Origin: Nocardia inohanensis NBRC 100128
GTDB taxonomy: Bacteria; Actinomycetota; Actinomycetes; Mycobacteriales; Mycobacteriaceae
NCBI RefSeq assembly: GCF_001612945.1
Contig: NZ_BDBK01000010.1
Coordinates: forward strand, 310,001 to 374,000
Direction: 5' to 3'
Length of the DNA stretch: 64,000 bases
How positions within the stretch are numbered: position 1 is the stretch's first letter; each line of letters opens with the position of its first letter. Below, piece by piece: positions 46,462-54,234 of this stretch. The notes under the pieces were generated by a model that was not told where the DNA came from, ran no database searches, and saw only the letters and a program-made list of their open reading frames with translations. Made by a program: the position numbers and the translations under genes.

Positions 46462-46869
46462 TCAGTGATCGACGACGGGCGTGTTCTGGCAGAAGGTGAG
46501 CAGCCAGCGGCCGTCCTCCCTGGTGAGGCCGTAGAGCGGTGACCCCTCGGCTTGCAGTTCGTGGTCGTGGTTGAAGTACTGCTGGCGCACCTTGGCCACC
46601 GCCACGTCGTCGCGGATGAAGCGGAGGAAGTAGGGGGTGTAGGTGGCGTAGCCGTCCTTGGTGGCTCCGGTGATGACGGAGCGGGTGAAGGCGGAGATCT
46701 CGGGGAGACCGTTCAGGAATTTCCCGCCACCGGTCGTCCAGATGGCTTCGGGATGGAAGAGGGCGAGGAAGGCGTCCGCGTCCTCGGCGCGCTGCGCGGC
46801 GTCGACCGCGGCCACGACGGCGTGGATGGCTTCGATATCGGCGGCGCGATCGAGTTCTGACGTTGTCAT
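46462..46869 (-). CDS. SnoaL-like/SgcJ-EcaC family protein (NTF2 fold)
   Basis: The product has 135 residues: an N-terminal helix (AADIEAIHAVVAAVDAAQRAED), then DADAFLALFHPEAIWTTGGG and a curved sheet (FIRDDVAVAKVRQQYFNHDH; GRWLLTFCQNTPVVDH). This is the cone-shaped NTF2/SnoaL fold; the ending resembles SgcJ/EcaC proteins annotated as oxidoreductases. Active-site residues cannot be fixed. Ligand unknown. It is convergent with the Imm49-like gene, 9 bp apart, without an obvious terminator. Confidence 0.8.
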   Translation of the reverse strand: MTTSELDRAADIEAIHAVVAAVDAAQRAEDADAFLALFHPEAIWTTGGGKFLNGLPEISAFTRSVITGATKDGYATYTPYFLRFIRDDVAVAKVRQQYFNHDHELQAEGSPLYGLTREDGRWLLTFCQNTPVVDH

Positions 46870-47043
46870 GATCGAATCTTGAAACCTGAACCGCAGTGCA
46901 GGTCAACCGTCCAGGGTCGATCACCATTCGATCTATGACTCCTGTCACAAACCGGGGTTGCTATCCAGGGGATTTCCCGGAAAACTGCGGAAAATCTCGT
47001 CCGCCGGTCGGAACGACCCGTCTGACGTGGCACAATAAGCTCC

Positions 47044-47136
47044 ATGACTGGACTTGGAGTACGACTCGTGGCGCGACGCCATGTCGACTTCAAGCGTGTC
47101 TGTAGCGCGAGCTGTCTGCCCGGATGCCTCCGGTAG
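47044..47136 (+). CDS. Cysteine-bearing leader peptide upstream of the sulfur operon (30 aa)
   Basis: This short ORF runs from ATG 47044 to TAG 47134 and is too short for usual ORF calls. Its core RLVARRHVDFKRVCSASC matches the R-x-x-R-R-H-V-D-x-x-R-V-x-S-A-x-C pattern of the leader peptides found before sulfur-assimilation genes in actinobacteria (recalled). Three Cys codons (residues 20, 24, 28) lie near the end, so scarce Cys-tRNA would stall ribosomes there. A -10-like CACAAT at 47031-47036 ends 7 bp before the ATG, so the transcript may be leaderless. Expected role: cysteine-responsive attenuation of sirA-cysH-cysD-cysN (inference). Confidence 0.72.
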   Translation: MTGLGVRLVARRHVDFKRVCSASCLPGCLR

Positions 47137-47257
47137 ATCGGCTCCCATTCTCTCCGGATACGGCGTACGTGACCCGTCGCCGCAAGAGCCGGTTCTGATC
47201 TCGGAGGCGTGAGCCAGCCCCTCCCGCCTGCCCGCAAGACCTTCAGGAGCGACCCCC
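47137..47257 (+). promoter_or_regulatory. Leader region between cysteine leader ORF and sirA
   Basis: This 121-nt untranslated stretch can pair CGGCTC (47139-47144) with GAGCCG (47186-47191), and AGGCG (47205-47209) with CGCCT (47225-47229), the latter just before the sirA ribosome-binding site AGGAG at 47245. Such pairings could alternate with ribosome position on the leader ORF. The upstream part of the gap (46870-47043) shows only the probable promoter and no gene. Confidence 0.4.
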
Positions 47258-48988
47258 ATGACGTCGAGTACCGACGCCACCTCCGATTCCGCTCAGCCTG
47301 CCCGGCCCGCCCGGCGCGAACGCACCGTCGGTAAGCCGGTGCGCCGCAAGTCCGAGGGCCAGTGGGCGCTCGGCTACCGCGAGCCGCTGAACGCGAACGA
47401 GCAGAGCAAGAAGGACGACAACCCGCTGAATGTGCGGGCACGCATCGAGAACATCTACTCGAAGGCCGGATTCGACTCCATCGACAAGAGCGATCTGCGC
47501 GGCCGCATGCGCTGGTGGGGTCTCTACACCCAGCGTGAAGAGGGCTACGACGGCACCTTCACCGGCGACGAGAACATCGACCTGCTCGAAGCCAAGTACT
47601 TCATGATGCGGGTGCGCTGCGACGCCGGCGCGCTGAACGTGCGGCAGCTGCGCACCCTCGGCCAGATCTCCACCGAGTTCGCGCGCGACACCGCCGACCT
47701 GTCGGACCGCGAGAACGTGCAGTACCACTGGATCGAGATCGAGAACGTGCCGGAGATCTGGCGGCGGCTCGAAGCGGTCGGCCTGCACACCACCGAGGCG
47801 TGCGGCGACTGCCCGCGCGTAGTGCTCGGCTCGCCCCTCGCCGGTGAGTCGTTCGGTGAGGTGCTGGACCCGACGCCGGCCATCGACGAGATCGTCAAGC
47901 GGTACATCGGCAAGAAGGAATACTCCAACCTGCCGCGCAAGTTCAAGACCGCCATCTCGGGCCAGCAGGACGTGGTGCACGAGATCAACGACGTCGCATT
48001 CATCGGCGTCGAGCATCCCGAACACGGTCCGGGCCTTGACGTTTGGGTCGGCGGCGGCCTGTCCACCAATCCGATGCTGGCGCAGCGCCTCGGCGCTTGG
48101 GTGCCCCTGGACGAGGTGCCGGATGTGTGGGAAGCGATCGTGTCGCTGTACCGCGACTACGGGTACCGCCGCCTGCGCACCAAGGCGCGCATCAAGTTCC
48201 TGGTCAAGGACTGGGGCATCGAGAAGTTCCGCGAGGTGCTCGAGACCGAGTACCTGAAGCGGAAGCTGATCGACGGTCCCGCGCCGGTGCAGCCGGAGCG
48301 GCCGATCGACCACATCGGGGTGCAGAAGCTGCGTAACGGCTTGAACGCCATCGGCTTCTCCCCCATCGCCGGTCGTGTGTCGGGCACCATCCTGACCAAG
48401 GTCGCCGACATCGTGGAATCCATCGGCTCGGACCGGATCCGGTTCACGCCGTACCAGAAGCTGATCGTTCTCGACGTGCCCGACGACAAGATCGAATGGC
48501 TGATCGAGGAGCTGAAGCCCCTCGGCCTGCACGGCCGTCCGTCGCATTGGCGCCGAAACCTGCTGGCGTGCAGTGGCATCGAGTTCTGCAAGCTGTCGTT
48601 CACCGAGACCCGCAAGCGGTCCCAGGTGCTCGCGCCCGAGCTCGAGACCCGCCTCGCCGATATCAACGCCGACCTCGATGTGCCGATCACGGTGAACATC
48701 AACGGCTGCCCCAACTCCTGCGGCCGGTCCCAGATCGCCGATATCGGATTCAAGGGTCAGCTGGTCGACGACGGCGACGGGAATCAGGTGGAGGGCTTCC
48801 AGGTTCACCTCGGAGGCAGCCTCGGGCTCGACAGCGGCTTCGGCCGCAAGCTGCGCCAGCACAAGGTGACCAGCGAAGAGCTCGGCGACTACATCGAGCG
48901 CGTGGTGCGCAACTTCGTCAAGAACCGGGACGGCGAAGAACGTTTCGCGCAGTGGGCTGTCCGTGCCGATGAGGCCGACCTGCGGTAG
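47258..48988 (+). CDS. sirA: Ferredoxin-dependent sulfite reductase (SirA/NirA type)
   Basis: The 576-residue enzyme reduces sulfite to sulfide with six electrons from ferredoxin. The siroheme-[4Fe-4S] ligands are present: CSGIEFC (Cys 438, 444) and NGCPNSC (Cys 484, 488). The N-terminal half repeats the ferrodoxin-like and sulfite/nitrite reductase folds (RNLL-type positions, EACGDCPRVVLGSP). Neighbours cysH, cysD and cysN and a sirohydrochlorin chelatase favour sulfite over nitrite as substrate; the older name nirA exists for the same family. AGGAG at 47245 precedes the ATG. First structural gene of the operon under the cysteine leader. Confidence 0.93.
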   Translation: MTSSTDATSDSAQPARPARRERTVGKPVRRKSEGQWALGYREPLNANEQSKKDDNPLNVRARIENIYSKAGFDSIDKSDLRGRMRWWGLYTQREEGYDGTFTGDENIDLLEAKYFMMRVRCDAGALNVRQLRTLGQISTEFARDTADLSDRENVQYHWIEIENVPEIWRRLEAVGLHTTEACGDCPRVVLGSPLAGESFGEVLDPTPAIDEIVKRYIGKKEYSNLPRKFKTAISGQQDVVHEINDVAFIGVEHPEHGPGLDVWVGGGLSTNPMLAQRLGAWVPLDEVPDVWEAIVSLYRDYGYRRLRTKARIKFLVKDWGIEKFREVLETEYLKRKLIDGPAPVQPERPIDHIGVQKLRNGLNAIGFSPIAGRVSGTILTKVADIVESIGSDRIRFTPYQKLIVLDVPDDKIEWLIEELKPLGLHGRPSHWRRNLLACSGIEFCKLSFTETRKRSQVLAPELETRLADINADLDVPITVNINGCPNSCGRSQIADIGFKGQLVDDGDGNQVEGFQVHLGGSLGLDSGFGRKLRQHKVTSEELGDYIERVVRNFVKNRDGEERFAQWAVRADEADLR

Positions 48989-49003
48989 TTGGAGGAAACA
49001 GCA

Positions 49004-49714
49004 ATGACCACAACCAAACTCGCCGAAGCCGAACTGCGGGCGCTCGCGGAGAAGGGCGCGGCCGAACTCGGGCCGGATGCCTCCGCGCAGGACCTGCTGA
49101 AGTGGACCGAGGAGAACTTCGGGTCCAACTACATCGTCGCGTCGAACATGCAAGACGCCGTGCTGGTGCAGTTGGCCTCCCAGGTTCGTCCCGGCGTCGA
49201 TGTGCTGTTCCTGGACACCGGGTACCACTTCGCGGAGACCATCGGTACTCGTGATGCCGTCGAGCTGGTGTACGGCGTGAACATCGTGAACGTGACGCCG
49301 GAACACACTGTGGCCGAACAGGATCAGCTGCTGGGCAAGGACCTCTTCGCCCGCGATGCCGCCCAGTGCTGCAACCTGCGCAAGGTGGTGCCGTTGCGGA
49401 AGTCGCTCGCCGGCTACAACGCCTGGGTCACCGGCATCCGCCGCGTCGAAGCCCCCACCCGCGCCAATGCTCCCCTCATCTCCTACGACGAAGGCTTCGG
49501 CCTGGTGAAGATCAATCCGATCGCCGCCTGGTCGGACGAGGAGATGGCCTCCTACATCGAGGCCAACGGCATCCTCGTCAATCCCCTTGTGGAAGAGGGA
49601 TATCCGTCCATCGGTTGCGCTCCGTGCACGCGGAAGCCGGAACCGGGATCCGATCCGCGATCCGGCCGCTGGGCCGGGCTCGCCAAGACCGAATGCGGGT
49701 TGCACGCCTCATGA
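49004..49714 (+). CDS. cysH: Adenylylsulfate (APS) reductase
   Basis: The product has 236 residues from ATG 49004, preceded by GGAGG; a TTG frame extension of 5 codons was rejected. It reduces APS to sulfite using thioredoxin. The bacterial APS-specific [4Fe-4S] set is present: Cys-Cys 122-123 and C-A-P-C (205, 208), plus the C-terminal catalytic Cys in TECGLH (231). The Fe-S cluster marks it as APS rather than PAPS reductase, which fits the absence of an APS kinase here. The stop overlaps the cysD ATG. Confidence 0.95.
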   Translation: MTTTKLAEAELRALAEKGAAELGPDASAQDLLKWTEENFGSNYIVASNMQDAVLVQLASQVRPGVDVLFLDTGYHFAETIGTRDAVELVYGVNIVNVTPEHTVAEQDQLLGKDLFARDAAQCCNLRKVVPLRKSLAGYNAWVTGIRRVEAPTRANAPLISYDEGFGLVKINPIAAWSDEEMASYIEANGILVNPLVEEGYPSIGCAPCTRKPEPGSDPRSGRWAGLAKTECGLHAS

Positions 49715-50619
49715 CTTCAACAGAGACCGAATTCGACACCCTGGCCGCGCTGGAGTCCGAGTCCATCCACATCTTCCGGGAGGTGGCCGGCGAGTTCGAG
49801 CGTCCCGTGATCCTCTTCTCCGGCGGCAAGGACTCCACCGTGCTGCTGCACCTGGCGATCAAGGCGTTCTGGCCCGCGCCGCTGCCGTTCGCGCTGCTGC
49901 ACGTGGACACCGGGCACAACCTGCCCGAGGTCCTGGCCTTCCGCGACAAGGTGGTCGAGAAGTACGGCCTGCGTCTGCATGTCGCGAACGTCGAGGACTA
50001 CATCGCGGACGGGCGGCTCCAGGAGCGCCCGGACGGGATTCGTAACCCCTTGCAGACCGTGCCGCTGCTGGACGCCATCAACGAGAACCGTTTCGACGCG
50101 GTCTTCGGTGGCGGCCGCCGCGACGAGGAGCGTTCGCGCGCCAAGGAGCGCATCTTCTCGCTGCGTGACGCGTTCGGTCGCTGGGATCCCAAGCGGCAGC
50201 GTCCCGAGCTGTGGAACCTGTACAACGGCAAGCACGCTCCGGGCGAGCACGTGCGCGTGTTCCCCATCTCCAACTGGACCGAGCTGGACATCTGGCGCTA
50301 CATCGCCCGCGAGGACGTGGAGCTGGCCAGCATCTACTACGCCCACGAGCGCCCGGTCTACCAGCGCGACGGCATGTGGATGACCCCCGGCGTCTGGGGC
50401 GGCCCGGCCGATGACGAAGAGCTGCTGATCAAGTCGGTGCGCTACCGCACCGTCGGCGACGGATCCACCACCGGCGCGATCATTTCCGATGCCGCCGACA
50501 ACGAGGCCATTCTGGCCGAGGTGGCCGCGTCCCGGCTCACCGAACGTGGCGCGACGCGCGGCGACGACCGCGTCTCCGAAGCCGCCATGGAAGATCGCAA
50601 GCGAGAGGGTTACTTCTGA
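49711..50619 (+). CDS. cysD: Sulfate adenylyltransferase subunit 2
   Basis: The product has 302 residues from ATG 49711 (ATGA overlap with cysH); the frame is open upstream only as a shadow of cysH. PAPS-reductase-like ATP pyrophosphatase: P-loop FSGGKDSTVLLHLA, LLHVDTGHNLPEVL, GGGRRDEERSRAKERIFSLR, FPISNWTELDIWRYI, and the terminal DRKREGYF characteristic of CysD. It forms APS from sulfate and ATP together with the CysN GTPase. Part of the continuous row sirA-cysH-cysD-cysN. Confidence 0.96.
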   Translation: MTSTETEFDTLAALESESIHIFREVAGEFERPVILFSGGKDSTVLLHLAIKAFWPAPLPFALLHVDTGHNLPEVLAFRDKVVEKYGLRLHVANVEDYIADGRLQERPDGIRNPLQTVPLLDAINENRFDAVFGGGRRDEERSRAKERIFSLRDAFGRWDPKRQRPELWNLYNGKHAPGEHVRVFPISNWTELDIWRYIAREDVELASIYYAHERPVYQRDGMWMTPGVWGGPADDEELLIKSVRYRTVGDGSTTGAIISDAADNEAILAEVAASRLTERGATRGDDRVSEAAMEDRKREGYF

Positions 50620-51920
50620 TGTCCGACCTACTCCGACTAGCCACTGCCGGATCGGTCGACGACGGGAAGTCCACCCTGGTGGGTCGCCTGCTGTACGACA
50701 CGAAATCCGTACTGGCGGACCAGATCGACGCCGTGACCCGTGCGTCGGTCGACAAGGGCCTGTCCACCCCGGACCTGTCGCTGCTGGTCGATGGTCTGCG
50801 CGCCGAGCGTGAGCAGGGCATCACCATCGATGTGGCGTACCGCTACTTCGCCACGCCCAAGCGCTCTTTCGTGCTCGCCGACACCCCGGGGCACGTGCAG
50901 TACACCCGCAACACGGTCTCCGGCGCGTCCACCGCGCAGCTGGTGATCCTGCTGGTCGATGCCCGCAAGGGTGTCATCGAGCAGACCCGCCGGCACGCCG
51001 CCGTGATGGCGCTGCTGGGTGTGCCGAAGCTGGTGCTCGCGGTCAACAAGATCGACCTCGTCGATGACGCGGCCGGTGTGTTCGACCGCATCCGCAGCGA
51101 ATTCGCCGAGCTCACCGCCAAACTCGGCTGGGCTCCCGAAGACGTGCAGGAGATCCCGGTCTCCGCGCTCAACGGCGACAATGTGGCCTCGCGCTCGGAG
51201 AACACCCCGTACTACGACGGTCCCTCGCTCATCGAGCACCTGGAATCCGTTCCGGTGGACGCGGATTCGCACGGCCGCCACGAGATCGGCCTGCGCTTCC
51301 CCGTGCAGTACGTGATCCGGCCGCGCACCGCCGAATACCCGGACTACCGCGGCTACGCGGGCCAGGTCGCCGCCGGTGTGGTGAGCAAGGGCGACGAGGT
51401 CGTGGTGCTGCCGTCCGGCACCCGCACCACCATCGAGCGCATCGACACCCCCAACGGTGAGCTCGCCTCGGCGCAGCCCGGCCGTTCGGTCACGCTGATC
51501 CTGGCCGACAATGTCGATGTCTCGCGCGGTGATGTGATCGCCTCCGCCGCAGGCGCTCCCGAGCCCATCGACACCTTCGACGCCACCGTCTGCTGGCTGG
51601 GTGACAAGCCGCTGCGCGCCGGGGCCCGCCTGCTCCTCAAGCACGGCACCCGCACCACCCAGGCCATCGTCGGGGCGCTGGTCGAGCGCTTCGACGAACA
51701 GCGCCTGGCCGCCGACGCCAGCCCGGAGTCGTTGTCCCTCAACGATATCGGCCGCATCTCCATCCGGGTCGCCGACCCGATCGTGGCCGACGACTACAGC
51801 GTCAACCGCCACACCGGCTCCTTCCTGCTCATCGACCCCGCCGGGGGCAACACCCTCGCCGCCGGCCTGGTCGGCGACGCCCTGACCGCGGTCGAGGTCG
51901 GCGCGGAAGCCGGAGTCTGA
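50619..51920 (+). CDS. cysN: Sulfate adenylyltransferase subunit 1 (GTPase), no APS kinase fusion
   Basis: The product has 433 residues. It is an EF-Tu-like GTPase that drives sulfate adenylylation by CysD. G1 GSVDDGKST (11-19), G2 region REQGITIDVAYRYF, G3 DTPGH, G4 NKIDLVDD; domains II and III follow. It ends near residue 433, whereas the M. tuberculosis CysNC protein carries an extra C-terminal APS kinase. No CysC gene is in the window. This is consistent with the APS (not PAPS) reduction route of the adjacent CysH. The start overlaps the cysD stop (TGATG). Confidence 0.96.
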   Translation: MSDLLRLATAGSVDDGKSTLVGRLLYDTKSVLADQIDAVTRASVDKGLSTPDLSLLVDGLRAEREQGITIDVAYRYFATPKRSFVLADTPGHVQYTRNTVSGASTAQLVILLVDARKGVIEQTRRHAAVMALLGVPKLVLAVNKIDLVDDAAGVFDRIRSEFAELTAKLGWAPEDVQEIPVSALNGDNVASRSENTPYYDGPSLIEHLESVPVDADSHGRHEIGLRFPVQYVIRPRTAEYPDYRGYAGQVAAGVVSKGDEVVVLPSGTRTTIERIDTPNGELASAQPGRSVTLILADNVDVSRGDVIASAAGAPEPIDTFDATVCWLGDKPLRAGARLLLKHGTRTTQAIVGALVERFDEQRLAADASPESLSLNDIGRISIRVADPIVADDYSVNRHTGSFLLIDPAGGNTLAAGLVGDALTAVEVGAEAGV

Positions 51921-51921
51921 G

Positions 51922-52767
51922 GTGAACCCGCCCGGCACCGGCGCAGTACCGGCCGTCCTGCCGGGCGGAATACTCTCCGCCGCAATCGCATTCGCCGGTG
52001 CAGGCAAGTCGCGGACGACCGGATCGGCCACTCGCGACAATTCCCGCCCGGCGCTGATCGCGGTGGCACACGGCAGCCGCGACCCCCGCTCGGCCGCGAC
52101 CATGCACGCCGTGGTCGAGCAGATCGCCGCCGCCCGCCCGGACCTCGACGTCCGCCTGGCCTTCCTGGACCTGAACGCACCATCGGTCGATCAGGTCGTG
52201 GATGCCGTTGCCGCCGAAGGGCATTCACACGCGGTAGTCGTTCCGCTCCTGCTGGGCAGCGCCTTCCACGCCCGAGTCGACCTACCCGGCATGCTGGCCG
52301 CGACCCGATCCCGCCACCCGCGCCTGCACCTGACCCAAGCCGACGTCTTGGGAGCCGACCCGCGTCTGATCTCCGCGCTGCGAGACCGCGTGCTCGAACA
52401 GCTTTCGGGTCGCGGCCGGATCGGCATCGCCGTCGCGGCGGTCGGTTCGTCGTCCTCCGCCGCGAACGTCCGCACCGGTGAGGTCGCGCGCATGCTCACC
52501 GGGCTCACCGGCTGGGATACCGAGATCTGCTTCGCCACCACGGAACCGAATCTCCCCGAAGCGGTTTCGACTCTGCGGGCTCGCGGCGCGGAGCAGGTCA
52601 TCGTCGCGCCCTGGTTCCTGGCCCTCGGTCTGCTGACCGACCGCCTCGCCGCCGCCGTGCCGGGCATCGTGCACGCCACGGCTCTCGGTGCTCACCCGCA
52701 TGTAGCCGAAGTGGTCCTGGACCGGTACTTCGCCGCCGCGGCGCAAACACTCAGCCTGTCCGCCTGA
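51922..52767 (+). CDS. Sirohydrochlorin chelatase (CbiX/SirB-like)
   Basis: The product has 281 residues from a GTG next to the cysN stop. It has two CbiX half-domains: the first with PALIAVAHGSRDPRSAATM (catalytic His), then VVVPLLLGSAFHARVDLPGM. The second half has GIAVAAVGSSSSAANVR and VIVAPWFLALGLLTDRL. The first 45 residues are a variable leader without conserved sequence. It inserts iron (or cobalt) into sirohydrochlorin; placed after sirA-cysHDN, it probably supplies siroheme for the sulfite reductase. The corresponding M. tuberculosis gene is Rv2393. Confidence 0.92.
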   Translation: MNPPGTGAVPAVLPGGILSAAIAFAGAGKSRTTGSATRDNSRPALIAVAHGSRDPRSAATMHAVVEQIAAARPDLDVRLAFLDLNAPSVDQVVDAVAAEGHSHAVVVPLLLGSAFHARVDLPGMLAATRSRHPRLHLTQADVLGADPRLISALRDRVLEQLSGRGRIGIAVAAVGSSSSAANVRTGEVARMLTGLTGWDTEICFATTEPNLPEAVSTLRARGAEQVIVAPWFLALGLLTDRLAAAVPGIVHATALGAHPHVAEVVLDRYFAAAAQTLSLSA

Positions 52768-52847
52768 TTTCGATTCCGCCATAGGCGGACCCCGACATCA
52801 GGTGACCGATTCGATGCAGACTTGCGGCCCGACAATCCCAGCAGATA

Positions 52848-52880
52848 GTTTAGGCTTCCCTTAGTTCAAGGAAGGCTAGA
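52848..52880 (+). promoter_or_regulatory. Dyad resembling a DtxR/IdeR iron box, overlapping the ribosome-binding site
   Basis: TTAGGCTTCCCTTA begins at 52850 and matches 12 of 19 positions of the DtxR-type consensus by eye. Together with AAGGAAGGCTA it forms an imperfect dyad ending just before the next gene's ATG at 52882. AAGGAAGG doubles as the Shine-Dalgarno. A metal-dependent repressor bound here could control the small membrane protein. The match is only moderate. Confidence 0.35.
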
Positions 52881-52881
52881 C

Positions 52882-53448
52882 ATGCTCCACCCCGGCAGCG
52901 TCCGCCAGGACACCTGGCTCGCGCGAATCCCGCACGACTCGGGGCGGATGCTGTGTGCGTACGGACTACTGGCCACCGCCACGCTCGCCGGAGCAATCTG
53001 GATCGCGGCGCACGCCGCCATAACCCCAGCCGAGCACACCGCCGGCCTGTTCGTGCACCTCGCCTCGCTCGTACTCGGATTCGGCGGAGTACTGGTAGCC
53101 GACACCTTCGTCCTTCGCTGGCTGGCAGGCCGCGCAACGCTGGCCGACACCTTGCGGATTGTCAGCGCCTTGCATATGCCGATCTGGCTGGGTTTGGCCG
53201 GACTCGTAGCGAGCGGGTGCGTGCTGGAACCGAACCTGTCTTCCGCTATGACACAGACCAAAATGGGACTGGTCCTGGTGTTGACCCTCAATGGGATTCA
53301 AGCCTGGGCATTCGGGCGACGGCTGCACAAGCGTGGTGATGCGCCGCTCACGCCGGGACTGCTGGCCTGGGGCGTGGCGACCGGGCTGATCTCGCAGGTC
53401 TGCTGGTGGGGCGCGACGGCGATCGGGTTCGTCAACGCCCAGCACTGA
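52882..53448 (+). CDS. CopD-like small integral membrane protein
   Basis: The product has 188 residues and about five membrane helices: LCAYGLLATATLAGAIWIA, LFVHLASLVLGFGGVLVADT, ALHMPIWLGLAGLVASGCVL, KMGLVLVLTLNGIQAWAFG, and LLAWGVATGLISQVCWWGAT. His residues near the membrane faces (AAHAAI, LFVHLAS, ALHMP) could bind metal or heme, as in CopD-type proteins. Family assignment is tentative. The gene is preceded by an iron-box-like dyad. It stands alone between the sulfur operon and a HAD hydrolase in the same orientation. Confidence 0.65.
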   Translation: MLHPGSVRQDTWLARIPHDSGRMLCAYGLLATATLAGAIWIAAHAAITPAEHTAGLFVHLASLVLGFGGVLVADTFVLRWLAGRATLADTLRIVSALHMPIWLGLAGLVASGCVLEPNLSSAMTQTKMGLVLVLTLNGIQAWAFGRRLHKRGDAPLTPGLLAWGVATGLISQVCWWGATAIGFVNAQH

Positions 53449-53469
53449 GCGGGTCGATACGCTGGCCCG

Positions 53470-54117
53470 ATGATCAAGGCTGTGGTGTTCGACGTGGGTG
53501 AGACGCTGATCGACGAGACGCGGATCTGGAATCGGTGGGCCGCGCGGATCGGGGTACCCGGGTTCGCGTTGCTCGGGGTGATCGGCGGAATGGCAGCCGG
53601 GGGGCGGCCCTTGACCGCTGCGTTCGAATTGGTGCGGCCGGGAATCGATTTGGCGGCGGAGGAGAAAGCGTGGGCCGAAGCCGAGCCGGAGAGTCTGCGC
53701 AACAACTTCGATGCCGACGATCTGTATCCGGATGTGCGGCCGGCGCTGAGCGAGTTGCGACGGCGGGGGCTGGCGGTGATCGTCGCGGGTAATCAACCGC
53801 CGCAGGCCAAGTCGGCGCTGGAGCGGATGGAGCTGCCGGTGGATGCCGTCTACACCTCCGCGGAATGGGAACTGGAGAAGCCGGATCCGAGGTTCTTCGA
53901 GCGGGTGGCCGAGGTGGCCGGGTTCGGGGCGGCGGAGATCTGTTATGTCGGGGACCGGGTCGACAACGATGTGCTGCCGGTGCGCGCGGCGGGGATGATG
54001 CCCGTGTTGATCCGGCGTGGGCCCTGGGGTTTTCTGGGCGCGGAGCATCCGGATGCCGTCCACGCCACCGTGATCGACAGCCTCGACGAGCTGCCGGAAT
54101 TGCTCGCGCCCGCCTGA
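53470..54117 (+). CDS. HAD-superfamily hydrolase
   Basis: The product has 215 residues. Motif I is VVFDVGETLIDETRIW with D-x-G instead of D-x-D, so the usual acid/base Asp is replaced and phosphatase activity may be altered. The cap helices follow. Motif II is VIVAGN (Thr/Ser site replaced by Gly-Asn), the motif III Lys is in EKPDPRFF, and motif IV GDRVDNDVLPVRAAGM is intact. Substrate unknown. The gene begins 21 bp after the membrane-protein stop. Confidence 0.85.
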   Translation: MIKAVVFDVGETLIDETRIWNRWAARIGVPGFALLGVIGGMAAGGRPLTAAFELVRPGIDLAAEEKAWAEAEPESLRNNFDADDLYPDVRPALSELRRRGLAVIVAGNQPPQAKSALERMELPVDAVYTSAEWELEKPDPRFFERVAEVAGFGAAEICYVGDRVDNDVLPVRAAGMMPVLIRRGPWGFLGAEHPDAVHATVIDSLDELPELLAPA

Positions 54118-54127
54118 TCGCGGGTAG

Positions 54128-54139
54128 TTGATACGTCAA
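54128..54139. promoter_or_regulatory. Dyad upstream of SDR gene, site 1
   Basis: TTGATACGTCAA (10 of 12 symmetric) lies 96 bp before the SDR ATG and shares TTGA...TCAA ends with a second dyad at 54182-54201. The pair is candidate operator DNA for a TetR- or MarR-like regulator not encoded next door. Confidence 0.35.
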
Positions 54140-54181
54140 ACGTGAGGGCGGATTTCCGCCAGCGACACCCTTTGCGGCCGA

Positions 54182-54201
54182 GTTGAATATGACATGTCAA
54201 C
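54182..54201. promoter_or_regulatory. Dyad upstream of SDR gene, site 2
   Basis: GTTGA (54182-54186) and TCAAC (54197-54201) flank a 10-bp centre containing ATGACAT. This second TTGA/TCAA-ended site lies 33 bp before the SDR ATG, in the expected promoter position. Confidence 0.35.
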
Positions 54202-54234
54202 GAAATCGGTTCTACCGCAAGGGGAGATGCAGTC

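Noticed and set aside
47243-49705. 820-codon minus-strand frame antisense to sirA-cysH
   Set aside because: The plus-strand genes carry intact catalytic cysteines and ribosome-binding sites; the antisense frame has no domain.
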